Below are positions 48,910 to 60,164 of a stretch of 64,000 nt of DNA, one piece after another. The notes below the pieces were generated by a model. The model had not been told where the DNA came from. It saw nothing but the letters and a program-made list of their open reading frames with translations, and did not search any database. The DNA lies in the NCBI RefSeq assembly GCF_024679245.1, contig NC_090173.1:25324160-25388159 (forward strand). The letters run 5' to 3'. Made by a program: the position numbers and the translations under genes. Within the stretch, counting starts at the first letter, position 1, and each line of letters starts with the position of its first letter. This stretch comes from Pseudorasbora parva (lineage: Eukaryota > Chordata > Actinopteri > Cypriniformes > Gobionidae).

Positions 48910-51900
48910 ATAAAGTGAGCATATTCTACTGACAGGGTTTTAATTTTATTATGGAACAGATAACAAAAAAATAATAAAGTTGTTGTAATTTATTCACTCT
49001 TAAGGCCCATTCACACCAAGGATGATAACAATAATGTTATAGAATGTTTTTTTTATTTATTTAATAAAAGCATTGGGACACCCCTTCAAATAATAGAATT
49101 TAGGTGTATTGATCACTTCCATGACTAAAAGTTTATAAAATCAAGCGCCTAGACATGCAGACGCTTCTACAAATATTTGTGAAAGATTGGGTCGCTCTCA
49201 GGAGCTTGGTGAACTCAAGTGTGGTACCGTCAGAGGTTGCCACCTGTGCAATAAATCAATTCATGAAATTTTCTCGCTACTAATTTCCTAACTACTATTC
49301 TACTGTCGGCGTCAACTGTTAGTGGTATTACTGTATAAAGTGGAAGCAATTAGGGGACAAAAAGCAACTCAAAGATACCAAGTGGTAGCCTGGATGCCAG
49401 CCAAACTTAACCCCGCCCACAAGATTATTAGGTTAGGCGGTTCGATCTGGCCTCGATCCATTGAGGAGTAATTATCTCCGAACAGAAACTGTTCGGACAA
49501 ATGAAATCATCAGGACGGGCTTTAGACGATGACGGACAGATGATAAAAAGAAACGTAATCATCCACGTCATCAAAGGGGATTGGATTATATTTGATCGAA
49601 TCCTAAACGGAGAGCTTGTTTGTATGCAGTCACCTTCACAATTTCTCTCAGAAATGATGATCATGTTGGGTAAGTACTCTGTGTATCATTAAATTATTAA
49701 AAAAATTTACAACACCGGCAAAGATCGTGTATTCCAGCCTGATTTCAGCGTGCGTGCAGACAGGGTTGCCAAGTTTTTACAACAAAACCCACCAACTACT
49801 AGCCCTAAACACTAGCTTCTCGGGGGGTTCTCCGGGAAAAAAAATGGCGTTTGGGAGTAAAATGTGTGTTATTTTGGCAAGGTTGCCTGCTAAAATTCAC
49901 ACTCATGGGTCTATATATCACATAATAGTCGCTTCAACCCGCGGACATAGAAAACAACCCGCGGAAAAAAAATGCAGACTTGGCAACACAGTGCAGTTGA
50001 ACTATGTTGACATTTGACAATGCGTTGCTTCGTTGCTCTGATTGGTTGTAGCTCTATCCAATTGATGTCTTTCCTGTTTGGTTGAAACACGTCCCATAAT
50101 CACAGCCCAATGGAGAAGTTTCATACTCATATTCTGACTAGAATTGAGTTGGAATTGGATTTCCATGGCCGAGCAGCTGCATCCAAGCCTTACATCACCA
50201 AGCGCAATGCAAAGTTTGGGATGCAGTGGTGTAAAGCATGCCGTTACTGAGATCTGTATTTCCCTGACTGCATTTTGCCAAGTGTAAAGTTTGGTGGAGG
50301 TGAGATTGTGGTGTGGGGTTATTTTTCAGGGGTTGGGCATGGCTGTTTAGTTCCAGTGAAAGGAACTCAATGCTTCAGGATACCAAGATATTTTGGACAA
50401 TTTTATGCTCACAAATTTTTGGGAACAGTTTGGGGATAGCCCCTCCCTGTTCCAACATAACTGCACACCAGTGCACAAAGCAAGGTTCATAAAGAAATGG
50501 ATGAGTGAGTTTGGTGTGGAGGAACATGACTGGTAATTGCCCACTGGTGCAGCTTCTAATAGTCAACATTACTTTCATAATTATCATTCTTGGTGTGAAC
50601 TGACTTTTATTCCACATAAAAGAAAGTCAATGGTGACATTAATCTGGGTGAACGGCCCCTTAAATACATCTATTGCATTACAAAGCTCACCTCCAGGATG
50701 CGATAGGATGCAGAGGCTCCAGGAAATGTAGTGTCTGTGTGTGACGAAGGAATATCTTCACCATTTAACAGATGCTGAACTGCAGTTCCCATCTCCTCAG
50801 CGTCCAGCTGAGCCTTTTGTTGAGGTGACAGCTCAGGGAACTCCGTAAACAGCCAGTGTCGATCTTTGAAGAAACGGTTCTCATGAACCGTGTAGAAATC
50901 GTTCCAGTACTCATTAGCCCTGCTGTCAAACTCCTCTGAAAGAGAGATATGAACAAAGAAAAGAATTTGCAAAAGGATGAGCAAGCCTTTGTAACCAAAG
51001 CGGCAGTCTACTCTCTAAAAACCTGCTGATACACAGTGTTGTTTTTTTTTTTTTTTAAATGCAGTAAAATAAAACCTAAAGTTAATCTTAAAAAAAAAAA
51101 AAAAAAACTTTGCCATTACAAAAACTTTCTGAAACAAATAAGTTTACATTAAAATGATGATGGCCGTTGAAGATCTTGATGAAGCAGTTTATTGTAGCAT
51201 GGCAGTGACAAAGTAGCACTTTAGGTTTACCGGCATCAGTATGAACCCAGAACATCCAAACCTTTTATCGTATTACAGTTTACCACTCTTAAAGTAAATG
51301 AAGTTACGCCTGTTGTAACAACTGTGGTCTGTATGTTAATGAAGTTGTGACACCGCATTGTCTAAGATGGTTCTTTGTGTCTTACACCCATTCAACTTCT
51401 ACTAATTGATGACCATTTGCTCAGGATCTGATCAACCCAAATGGTACATAAACAGTATAACTTGACTTTCTTCTTCTCTATGATAATCAAACCATTTTGG
51501 GGATGAGCTCAGAGCTATATTTAACTGTATTTTTGCATCTTTAAAATGTATTTTTATTATAAAGCATTATAGGTGGGTGATAGATGAGGTGCTTGATACC
51601 TTGTTTTTCTGCTGGGAGAGGTTGACAATTTTCCTGCACTTTTTTCTGGGCGGCCTCCTCCTGTTCTGCTGACCACTCCACATTATCCCTACAGAGGTGA
51701 AACACCATCAGAATGAGTGAAACAAAACAAAAAAAAAGTTAAAATTATGTATGTTATACATCATATGTTATGCATACAGTTCTGTTATATATCATATACA
51801 TAAGGTAGTTATTAATTACCTATTCATATATCACATTATTATATATTGGTAAAATACTTTATTGGTAAAGTACTTTAATTATAAATAAAATATTAAACGT

Positions 51901-52107
51901 TTTGAACTTTCTAAAGAATTCTAATTCTAAAGAATCAAGTCACACTCACACAAATTTACACATAGAACAACATAAATCCTAAATAACAACCAAAGATACC
52001 ATCTTGCTTTGAACCACCTTTACGGGCTTCAAAACAAACTGTAGTGTCAAACTGACAGCATGGTCAGACTCTCTCTCTCTCTCTGTGTGAGTCTGTGAGT
52101 GAGTCTG

Positions 52108-52153
<46 letters not shown>

Positions 52154-52320
52154 AGACTTGCATACCACGCGTTGTGCTGAAACACCTGCCGCGGATCTGT
52201 GAGGAAGCGGGTGCCGAACTGCGGTCGTTTCTGGGCCTCAGCAGATTTCTCCGTTGGTCCATTAGCAGTTTCTGACATGTTTTCTACGGGGGAAGAATCA
52301 GCAGCAGCAGGCGCCGCCAT
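45035..52320 (-). CDS. mettl2a: tRNA N3-methylcytidine methyltransferase METTL2A, complete in 9 exons
   Basis: S-adenosylmethionine-dependent enzyme that makes 3-methylcytidine at position 32 of certain tRNAs (threonine and arginine families), acting in the cytosol. Predicted exons in gene order: 52320-52166, 51688-51600, 50935-50691, 48863-48814, 48727-48667, 48539-48400, 47686-47580, 47250-47185, 45183-45035. The sum is 1062 bases, 353 aa plus stop, with all junctions in phase and GT/AG. Motif [12 protein letters not shown] is at residues 164-174, the ribose-binding acidic residue is in GCDFSS (about 190), and [19 protein letters not shown] follows near 258-276. Mammalian METTL2A is about 25 residues longer, mainly in the acidic insert of exon 3. 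The start ATG sits in a strong context (ACCATGG). Confidence 0.93.
45960..46245 (+). pseudogene. THAP-like first exon in a mettl2a intron
   Basis: A CpG-containing stretch leads to ATG at 46119 and the frame [20 protein letters not shown], resembling the start of a THAP finger. After PPPEE there is a good splice donor (GTGAGTGT). No second THAP exon was found downstream, so it looks like a captured or transposon-borne exon on the strand opposite to mettl2a. It could also be a remnant of a repeated THAP element. Confidence 0.4.
49066..50540 (+). mobile_element. Decayed Tc1-like transposon, interrupted by a second insertion
   Basis: The right part (about 50,170-50,540) translates, with stops, to pieces such as [27 protein letters not shown] and [21 protein letters not shown], the catalytic-core region of a Tc1-type transposase. 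The left part (49,066-49,390) resembles the 5' side of such elements. Between them, about 49,395-50,150 is unrelated DNA with its own short frame ending at a GTAAGT donor (49,672). It lies in the mettl2a intron between 48863 and 50691. Confidence 0.65.
50691..52320 (-). CDS. mettl2a: mettl2a exons 1-3: N-terminal region
   Basis: Exon 52320-52166 encodes [10 protein letters not shown] and [21 protein letters not shown]; exon 51688-51600 encodes [20 protein letters not shown]; exon 50935-50691 encodes [20 protein letters not shown] and [10 protein letters not shown], the tRNA-binding and pre-fold region conserved in the METTL2/6/8 family. A (GTGAGA)n repeat lies 10 bases beyond the exon 1 donor. 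Confidence 0.92.
52088..52155. repeat. (GTGAGA)n minisatellite beside the mettl2a exon 1 donor
   Basis: Hexanucleotide GTGAGA units, with some GTCTGTGA variants, in mettl2a intron 1. Confidence 0.9.
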
Positions 52321-52565
52321 GGTCACGCGAACCGGATGCACATGGAGTGTCTCCGCCCAGTTCTGCAGCTCAACAGAAAATATCGCCACCTACCGAGCAT
52401 TCCGAGACATTGTGCAAATCAAAATGAAGTTGAAATGGTTCATTGGTTCAGATTTCAGAGTTGATATGTAGCATCTTCAAAGGGCTATTTATTAATTACT
52501 TTATTTCTTATTTTTTCAGTCGGATCATGTTTTCTTGGGAAAATATTTGGTGGTAGACCTATTTA

Positions 52566-52672
<107 letters not shown>

Positions 52673-52870
52673 TTTATTTATTTATGTTAGACTGAAGAGA
52701 CTACATTTTAAAAGTTTGGGGTAGTAAGGTTTTTTTAAAGAGAAAATTAAAGAAACAAAAAAAGAGAAATTAATAATTTTATTTAGCAAAGGCACATTAA
52801 ACTGATCAAAAAGACTGTAAAGATATTTATGGAATTAATAAATATTACAAAAAATTCATTCATATAGCCA

Positions 52871-52885
<15 letters not shown>

Positions 52886-52962
<77 letters not shown>
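52886..52962. repeat. (AT)n microsatellite, left flank of the LTR element
   Basis: AT dinucleotides directly abut the 3' LTR. The tract resumes at 57284 on the other side, so the retrotransposon landed inside it. Confidence 0.95.
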
Positions 52963-52965
<3 letters not shown>

Positions 52966-53352
52966 GACGGGGTGAAGAAGTACACGACACAGGAGGGCAG
53001 GTGAGTTTCCCCGAAGGGTGGATTTATTGATGAAAGTGAAAGTGAAAAGTCCGTCGAGTGGGTTGCTCCGTGCTCGGTGTGGTCTCTCTTGCGTCCTCGG
53101 TGCTCGCGGTGATCTGGATCTGTGCTCAGAGTGAGTGTTGGCCGTCACACGCTGCTCTCTGGAGGGAGAATGGAGACAACAGTTAGCCGAGACTTCTGGG
53201 GACATCTCTCACCTCTCTGGGCGGCGGGCAGGCTTATAAAGCCGCCCGCTGATGAGCTGCAGGTGTGACGGCTCAGCCTGTGATGAGCGGGTGCAGGTGT
53301 GCCCGCCTTGTTTCCAGGGCGACGCTGATGAGCGCTCGGGACACTTGTCACA
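52963..53352 (-). repeat. 3' LTR of the Gmr1-like element
   Basis: On the minus strand it begins TGTGACAAGTGTCC and ends CCCCGTCACA, 390 bases. It carries a TTTATAAGC box near 53,235 (candidate promoter) and AATAAA at 53023-53028 (candidate poly(A) signal). Its first 180 bases differ from the 5' LTR remnant at only two positions that I can see. Confidence 0.92.
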
Positions 53353-56300
53353 CTTTCCCCCCACCCTAAGCGACGTCCTGGTCCTGCGGAGAAACGGGGA
53401 AACTGGGGGGGGGGGGGGGGGGTGCGGAGTGGAGCCTGACAGACCTGCGAAAGCTGACCACATCCGGGAAAGACCATCGGCGTTGGCGTTGGCCGTCCCG
53501 GCACGATGTTGGACGGTGAAGTTGAAGTCCTGAAGCGCCAGGAACCACCGCGTCACCCTGGCATTCGTCTCCTTGGCCCGGGCCATCCATTGAAGTGGTG
53601 CGTGGTCAGTGGTCAGGGTGAAGTGGCGGCCCAGGAGGTAATACCGGAGCTCCAGGACTGCCCACTTGACGGCCAACGCCTCCCGTTCCACGGTTGCGTA
53701 GCGCTGTTCTGCTGGGGTCAGCTTTCGGCTGATGTAGAGCACCGGGTGTTCCTCGCCGTCGGTGACCTGGGAAAGGACGGCTCCCAACCCGGTGTCAGAG
53801 GCGTCCGTCTGCAGCAGGAAGGGGCTATTGAAGTCGGGCGCTCGTAGGACCAGGGCCGAGGTGAAGGCCGACTTGATGCGGTGGAACGCCGCCTCCGCCT
53901 CGGTGCTCCACAGGATCTTCTCTGGCTGCCCCTTCCTGGTCAGGTCTTTCAGGGGAGAGGCTAAGGAGGAGAAGTCAGGGATAAAGCACAGATAGTAACC
54001 CGCCAACCCCAAAAAGGCTCGTACCTGCGTCTTCGTGGTGAGACGGGGAGCAGAGAGAATCGCCGAGACCTTCTTCTCCTGGGGTCGGATCAGGCCCCGT
54101 CCCACCTGGTAGCCGAGGTACTTGGCTTCCGCGGGTCCTAGGTGGCATTTCCGGGGGTTGGCGGTCAGCCCAGCCCGACGTAACTCCGACAGCACCTTCC
54201 GCAGCCGGTCCAGGTGGTCCTCCCAGGTCTCGGAGTGTACCACCACGTCATCCAAGTAGGCCGCCGCGTAGGCTTGGTGGGGTCGGAGCAGGATGTCCAT
54301 GAGCCGCTGGAAGGTGGCGGGTGCTCCGTGCAGGCCGAAAGGGAGGACGCGGTATTGCCAGTGGCCGCTCGGAGTGGAGAAGGCTTTCTTTGGCTTGGCC
54401 TGACTGGAGAGGGGTACCTGCCAATACCCTTTCGTGAGGTCGAGGGTGGAGATGTACCGCGCCCTCCCCAGGCGGTCCAGCAGCTCATCTACGTGGGGCA
54501 TGGGATAGCCGTCGAACTCCGAGACCTCGTTGAGCCGGCGGAAGTCGTTGCAGAAGCGGAAGGTGCCATCGGGCTTTGGGACCATCACAATCGGGCTGGA
54601 CCACGGGCTGCGTGATGGTTCGATGACCCCTAACTTCAGCATCTCCTGTACCTCTGCCTCGATGGCGTGTCGCCGAGCCTCCGGAACATGGTAGGGCCGC
54701 TGCCGAACGACGACTCCTGGGGGCGTCCGGACGTCATGCTCCAGGATGTGAGTTCGCCCGGGGCGAGGGGAGAACACCGCAGAAAACTGACTGACCAGGT
54801 GCTGCAACTCCGACTTTTGGGCCGCCGACAGCTGGGGGTCCATGTCTACCATCACCGGTGGGGGTTCCGAGAACGCGGAGAGCTGGGGCCCGGTCCCGAC
54901 CCAGCGTTTCAGGAGGTTGATGTGGTACAGCTGGTCGGCTCTCCTCTTCCCAGGCTGCCGGACCTGGTAGGTGATGGGCCCGACCTTCTCGGCGACGGTG
55001 AAGGGACCCTGCCAGGTGGCCAAGAACTTACAGGCGGCTGTCGGGACTAGGACCAAGACGTGGTCCCCGCGCTGGAACTCTCTGGGTTGGGCGGCCCGGT
55101 CGAAGTGCCTCCGTTGGGCCTGCTGGGCTTTGGCCAGGTGCTCCCGGACGATGGGCATCACGCGGTCGATCCTGTCGCGCATCTGCCGCACGTGCTCGAT
55201 GGTAGAACGGTGTACCCCCGGTTGTTGCTCCCAGGCCTCCTTGGCCATGTCGAGCAGTCCACGGGGTTGCCGGCCGAAGAGGAGCTCAAACGGGGTGAAG
55301 CCGGTGGACCCTTGGGGGACTTCCCGGATGCCAAAGAGGACGTAGGGTAGCATCTTATCCCAGTCGCGCGGGTCTTCGGCGGCCACCCGCCGCAGCATCT
55401 GTTTGAGCGTTTGGTCAAACCGCTCGAAGAGGCCGTCGGTCTGGGGGTGGTACACCGTTGTGCAGAGCTGTTGGACCTTCAGGAGCCTGCAGAGATCGGC
55501 CATCATCCGGGACATGAACGGGGTGCCCTGGTCAGTCAGTATCTGGGCGGGGATGCCCACTCGGCTACACAGCAGGAAGAGCTCCTGGGCGATGGCCTTG
55601 GTGGTGGCTTTCTGGAGGGGAATGGCCTCTGGGTAGCGGGTGGCATAGTCCACGATGACGAGGATGTGTTCGAACCCCCGGGCGGACTTCGGCAGCGGTC
55701 CCACCAGATCCATTCCGATTCGCTCGAAGGGCACCTCGATGATGGGCAGCGGAATCAGCGGGCTGGGGGGAGGAACTCGTGGCGATGTCCGCTGGCAGGT
55801 GGGGCAGGCTTGGCAGAACCGCTTCACCTCGGCCTCTAGGCCGGGCCAGTGGAAGCGGTCTCGGATCCGTTGGATGGTATTCTGGGCCCCTAGGTGGCCT
55901 GCCATGGGGTGTGCGTGGGCGATCTCCATCACTGCCTCGGTCTTGCTTCGGGGCACGACGAGCAGGTTTTTTTCCTCCCTCCTTCGCTGAGCGACACAGT
56001 AGAGCAGGCCTTGTTCAATTTTGAAGTGGGGCGTAGGGTGCAGCGCGGGCTGTAGGTCCTTCCCCTCCACGACCCGTACTTGAGCCCAGCAGTGCTTCAG
56101 ACGGTCGTCCTCGTGCTGCTCGCGGGCGAACGCCCCGGCCCCCGAGACCTGCTGGAAGAGATCATAGAACAGGTTAGCAGCTTGGGGGGTGGACTCACCG
56201 TCTCGGGGGCTGTCGGAGGCCAGCAGCACAGGACGCCGTCTGGGTCTCCGCGCCGTCCGGCGCTTTGGGCGGTTCCCAGGCAGGCTGACAGGCTGTGTGG

Positions 56301-57280
56301 CGGCGGTGAGGAGACGGTCGAACCCCGGCCAGTCCCTTCCGAGCAACACGGGGACCGGCAGATCCTTGACGATTCCAACTTCGATGGCCCAGGTGCCCGG
56401 GGCGGCCTCGATGGACACGCGACGTGCGGGGACTTCTCGGGTATCGCCGTGCACACACCCAATGGGGACGGAGGTCTTCGAATCCACTCGCGGCGGCAGG
56501 ATGGCCGCCTGTATTAGGCTAAGGGCGCTGCCGGAGTCCAGGAGAGCCAGGAAGGGACGGCCGTTGATCTTCACCTCCGCCCGGGGCGCGTTCTCGGTGT
56601 GCACGGCGCAGCCTGCCAGCCATGCTCGTCCAGGGGATCGCGGGGCTTCGGTGGGCATGGGCTCGTCCGGAGGCCCGGGAACCGCCGGCCTGCCTACTGG
56701 TCGCGAGGTACCCTCCGGCGTGCGCCGCTCCTGGACCACCCTTCGGGGAAAAGGTGACGCTCGCTCCCCGACCTCCCGGTGGAAGGTGGCATCCGCCAGC
56801 TCAATGGCCTCAACCAGCTCATCCTTGGTGGTGGGCTTCCGCATCCCCACGGCTTGACGGAGGTGGCGCGGGAGCGCGTGCAGGAGGCGGTCAATGACGA
56901 CGCGCTCCGCTACCTGGATGGCGGTGGAACCCTCGGCCAGCAACCAGTGTTGTGCCAGACGAGAGAGATCTGCGGCTTGGAGTCGGGGCGGGCGCCGTGG
57001 GTCGTAGGACCAGTCATGGAAGAGTTGTGCAGCACTGATCGAAGATAGCCCAACGCGGCCCAGGATCTCCTTCTTTAACGCGGAATACGAAGTGCTTTGC
57101 GCAGAGACAACAGTTAGCCGAGTCTTCTGGAGACATCTCTCACCTCTCTGGGCGGCGGGCAGGCTTATAAAGCCGCCCGCTGATGAGCTGCAGGTGTGAC
57201 GGCTCAGCCTGTGATGAGCGGGTGCAGGTGTGCCCGCCTTGTTTCCAGGGCGACGCTGATGAGCGCTCGGGACACTTGTC

Positions 57281-57282
<2 letters not shown>
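53209..57282 (-). CDS. Gag-pol frame of the Gmr1-like element (gag 5'-truncated)
   Basis: 1357 codons without a stop. Residues 1-60 are LTR read-through. About 85-170 resembles a SCAN domain (WLLAEGSTAIQVAERVVIDR, LLHALPRHLRQAV), which is thought to derive from Gmr1 gag. The protease has LLDSGSALSLI (Asp about 249). Integrase: zinc-binding HAHPMAGHLG..C-x2-C-x2-C (458-496), catalytic Asp 525, Asp 584, Glu 620 (D,D35E) and a GPF module (about 758-795). Reverse transcriptase: about 860-1060 with YLDDVVVHS. RNase H: LQTDAS, Asp 1160, through ADGLSR. The frame opens on GTG, not ATG, so translation of this copy is doubtful. It ends inside the 3' LTR. Minus-strand position of residue n is 57282-3(n-1). 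Confidence 0.9.

Positions 57283-57283
<1 letters not shown>
57104..57283 (-). repeat. 5' LTR remnant (first 180 bases)
   Basis: Homologous to 53173-53352. At 57104 the LTR breaks off and gag sequence begins directly, so the rest of the LTR, the primer-binding site and the start of gag are deleted. Confidence 0.9.

Positions 57284-57345
<62 letters not shown>
57284..57345. repeat. (AT)n microsatellite, right flank of the LTR element
   Basis: Continuation of the AT tract at 52886-52962. Confidence 0.95.
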
Positions 57346-57348
<3 letters not shown>

Positions 57349-57539
57349 GCTGTTCCTTTGAACCTTAAGAAATGAAAGGGGGGAAATCAGTTTTTTACAA
57401 TAATATTAAGCAGCAGAAGGCATGCAAGTTTTATTTATATAGCACATTTGTAATATTTGCAATTATTTATATAGTACAATGGTAATTCAAATAGTTTTAC
57501 ATAGAAGGAATTCAAATAATCAAAAGAAACTGTTTAACA

Positions 57540-57812
57540 TTAATGAAAGAAGAAATGTTTATTGAGTATCAAAGCAAGAATGATTTCTGAAGGATCGTGT
57601 GACACTGAAGACTTGAGTAATTATACTGATAATCCAGTTTTGAAATCACAGGAAAAAAATACATTTTTTAATATTTATTATAATTAAAATTTTAACAATA
57701 TTTCACAGTAGGCTAGCTATTACTGTTTTACTCTATCTTTGATCAAATAAAGCCTTAATTGGTGAGAAGAAGAAAAAACCCTAATGTTTCCAAACTTTTG
57801 ACCGGTACTGTA
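57540..57812. repeat. Copy of the 8075-type dispersed repeat
   Basis: It carries GAATGATTTCTGAAGGATC, GTGTGACACTGAAGAC and CCAAACTTTTGACCGGTA, the right part of the family, in the same orientation as 8075-8547. Confidence 0.75.
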
Positions 57813-58731
57813 TATTCATAGAGAGCTAATAATAAAATGTAATACATCACCAGAGAACCTCTAGTGCAGTTGCTGCCATGGAAACAACAGTTCCAGAAGA
57901 GTTCGGTGAAACTCCATGCACAAGCCAGAGCACGTCTTGTATCTATAGCAACAAAAGTTTCAGAGGCAGCTCCAGTGTAGAAAAATGTGTCAAACTAAGC
58001 CTGGAAGCCATGTAAAAGTGTTTACACTATTTTACATCACGCTTTGCACTTCATGCTGACACCTAGGACATCATTATCATACAACAGCAGTCATCGCTCA
58101 CATCCATGTCAAACTGGAGAGAGAGTTCATATTATAACAATCTTTGCTTTAAAAAAAATATTTTCTATATGGGCTTTGACATTTCACGTTTTAACGAACC
58201 CCCTTGTGATTGATGGAGACATGGAATGTTGTTAATGTGATCGTTATCTGTGGCTGACTGCAAGTCAAGTCCCTACTTCTCTTCAAACTTAGCATATTCG
58301 TAGCAGTCATGAACAGTTTCCACACGAGTGCAGCCAGGATAATAGAGAGACCACCATGACATCAGGACCCGTGGGACAAAAAATAGACCAGAAATGACAG
58401 ATTGGGATGTAGCCTAGGCTATATCACGGGCCTATAGCCTACATCTGTCTCTGAATAATATTTGACACCTTCATGCCACACACACTTTCCCTCCCACCCA
58501 CTTCATTCATCTGGCCTAGGTCTTTACTTCTTTAACTCCAAGACCATTTTTTGGGATTTCCGCCTGGATTTGGCCGACCCAAATTGAAAAGCTTCCCATA
58601 CACACACAGTGGCCTAAGTTCAAAATGTTGGTGTCATTTTACAGGAAACCCTTTGAAGTTACATAAAACACTGCTAAAAGTAATAAAAATGTAAGTATAC
58701 GTTGTGTAAGCTGTAATAACCCCCCAAAAAA
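57813..58731. other. Intergenic DNA, no gene seen
   Basis: AT-rich sequence beyond mettl2a with no conserved frame; the short frame at 58044-58235 has no recognisable domain. Confidence 0.5.
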
Positions 58732-59479
58732 GTAGGCGCTTTTGATTAAAAAAATTTTATAAATTCATTTTTGAAAGTGTGTAACTCAGGCCCTGTGTGC
58801 TCTAGGAACCTGCAGTTTGGGCAATTTCCACTAAATTCCAGTAAATAGTGGGGGGGAAAAGTTTGTCTGTGTCATGTTGTATGACAGATTTACCCCCCCC
58901 CCCCACATGATGATTTCATTTCAAGTGTTCGTTTTTAAAATAAGTTTAGTTTTAGTTAGTTATATGATGCTTTAAAAACGTGGGGTGTGATTGACAGCTG
59001 AGATCGACGTCTTCTCTGAGTGAAGTCGTCACTGAGGCACTAACAGACTTTTTTCAGAATTTTTGGGAGCAGATTGGAGCTTTAGCTAATTACTACATTT
59101 CCATAACTGTTTATTTCACACCAACATAATTAATTGTTCTGCATCTGTGAGAGTGTGGGCGGGCTTTTGATATCGTGACTGTACTTTCTGCTGTGCAGGC
59201 CGCCTGAAAGCTTCAAATCTGGCAAGCGGAAACGGGTGATGTCGAGTTTTATTACAGTCTATGGTCTGAAGAGATGACCCCCCTTTTTCCCCCTTTTCGC
59301 CCCTCCCCCGACCCTGCTACCCCTCTCCACCACCCCCTCCCACCACCATATACAGTGATATAAATGCAATATCCCAGAGTCATTAAATTAATTATATATG
59401 CTGGACACCTGGAGCACACAGGGCCTAAGTTACACACTTTCAAAAATGAATTTATATAAAAAAATCAAAAAGCACCTAA
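58732..59479. repeat. Long inverted repeat (foldback element)
   Basis: Arms 58732-58803 and 59412-59479 are inverted copies with few mismatches, sharing AATTCATTTTTGAAAGTGTG and GGCCCTGTGTGCTC. About 600 bases separate them. The homology extends weakly outward to a TTTCCGCCTG segment, so the whole element may span about 58,556-59,512. Confidence 0.8.
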
Positions 59480-59728
59480 TTTTTATTTCTTTTTTTCAGG
59501 CGGAAATGACATCAGAGTAATTTAGTGTAAATACATTACTTTGTGTAAAACAAATGCCAAAATGATGCATATCTCCAGAAAGTAGAGACTCTAAGCTTTC
59601 AAATGGTACCACTTCATAGCTCCTCCACAGACATTTAAAATTGAAGGTATATACATGACAAAGTCATTCCCGTCCCTGTACAGGGTCCACAGAGTTTAAG
59701 TGTTTAAAAATAAAGTATTACTCTTTAA

Positions 59729-60157
59729 AACTACACTGTGTAACTTTTTGAGTTTATTCTTAGCAAAAACACTTAGTTCTTTCAAAAATTTATGGGCTCA
59801 TTAATGTATATTTACTTCTTTCAAGTAATAAAGTATTTTCATAAGTTTATAATATACCATTGAAAACACATACGGGTGAGGGGTTCGAATGCCGGTCGCC
59901 ATGTTGCCCCTCCATCTTGAAAGTACATTAGCCAAAGAGGGACATACTCGTAAATTCAAGCTTCACCTTTCGCGTTTTAACACTCGATGGCACCGTGTCG
60001 AATGTAAAGAGGGGGATTGCCATGTTAATGTTGGACTAAATCGGCCACCGTAGGAGTTAAAACGAAATCAGAATTGAGAGGAACAGAAACTATTATTCAC
60101 TGGATGGTCATATATCTTTACACCGCTAGATGGGGGAAAATATCACACAGTGTAGCT
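59729..60157. mobile_element. TTAA MITE, copy C
   Basis: A 429-base copy of the 6417-6834 element, flanked by TTAA at 59725-59728 and 60158-60161. Confidence 0.88.
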
Positions 60158-60164
60158 TTAAGGG

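Larger units (their letters stand above)
52963..57283 (-). mobile_element. Gmr1-like LTR retrotransposon, 5'-deleted
   Basis: A 4321-base insertion read on the minus strand. The 3' LTR is complete (390 bases, TG..CA ends), while the 5' LTR keeps only its first 180 bases. Between them is one long open frame with a SCAN-like gag remnant, protease, integrase, reverse transcriptase and RNase H. A polypurine tract (GGGTGGGGGGAAAG) adjoins the 3' LTR at about 53,353-53,366. No primer-binding site is left. The GC-rich composition contrasts with the AT-rich host DNA. Integrase before reverse transcriptase is the Gmr1 order, first described in cod. Confidence 0.93.

Noticed and set aside
52321..52389. 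Upstream extension of the mettl2a frame
   Set aside because: The extension opens on GTG; the first ATG is at 52320 in a strong context and matches the expected start of the family.
53252..57048. Many long plus-strand and alternative minus-strand frames
   Set aside because: They are shadows of the GC-rich pol frame of the LTR element; none shows a domain of its own.
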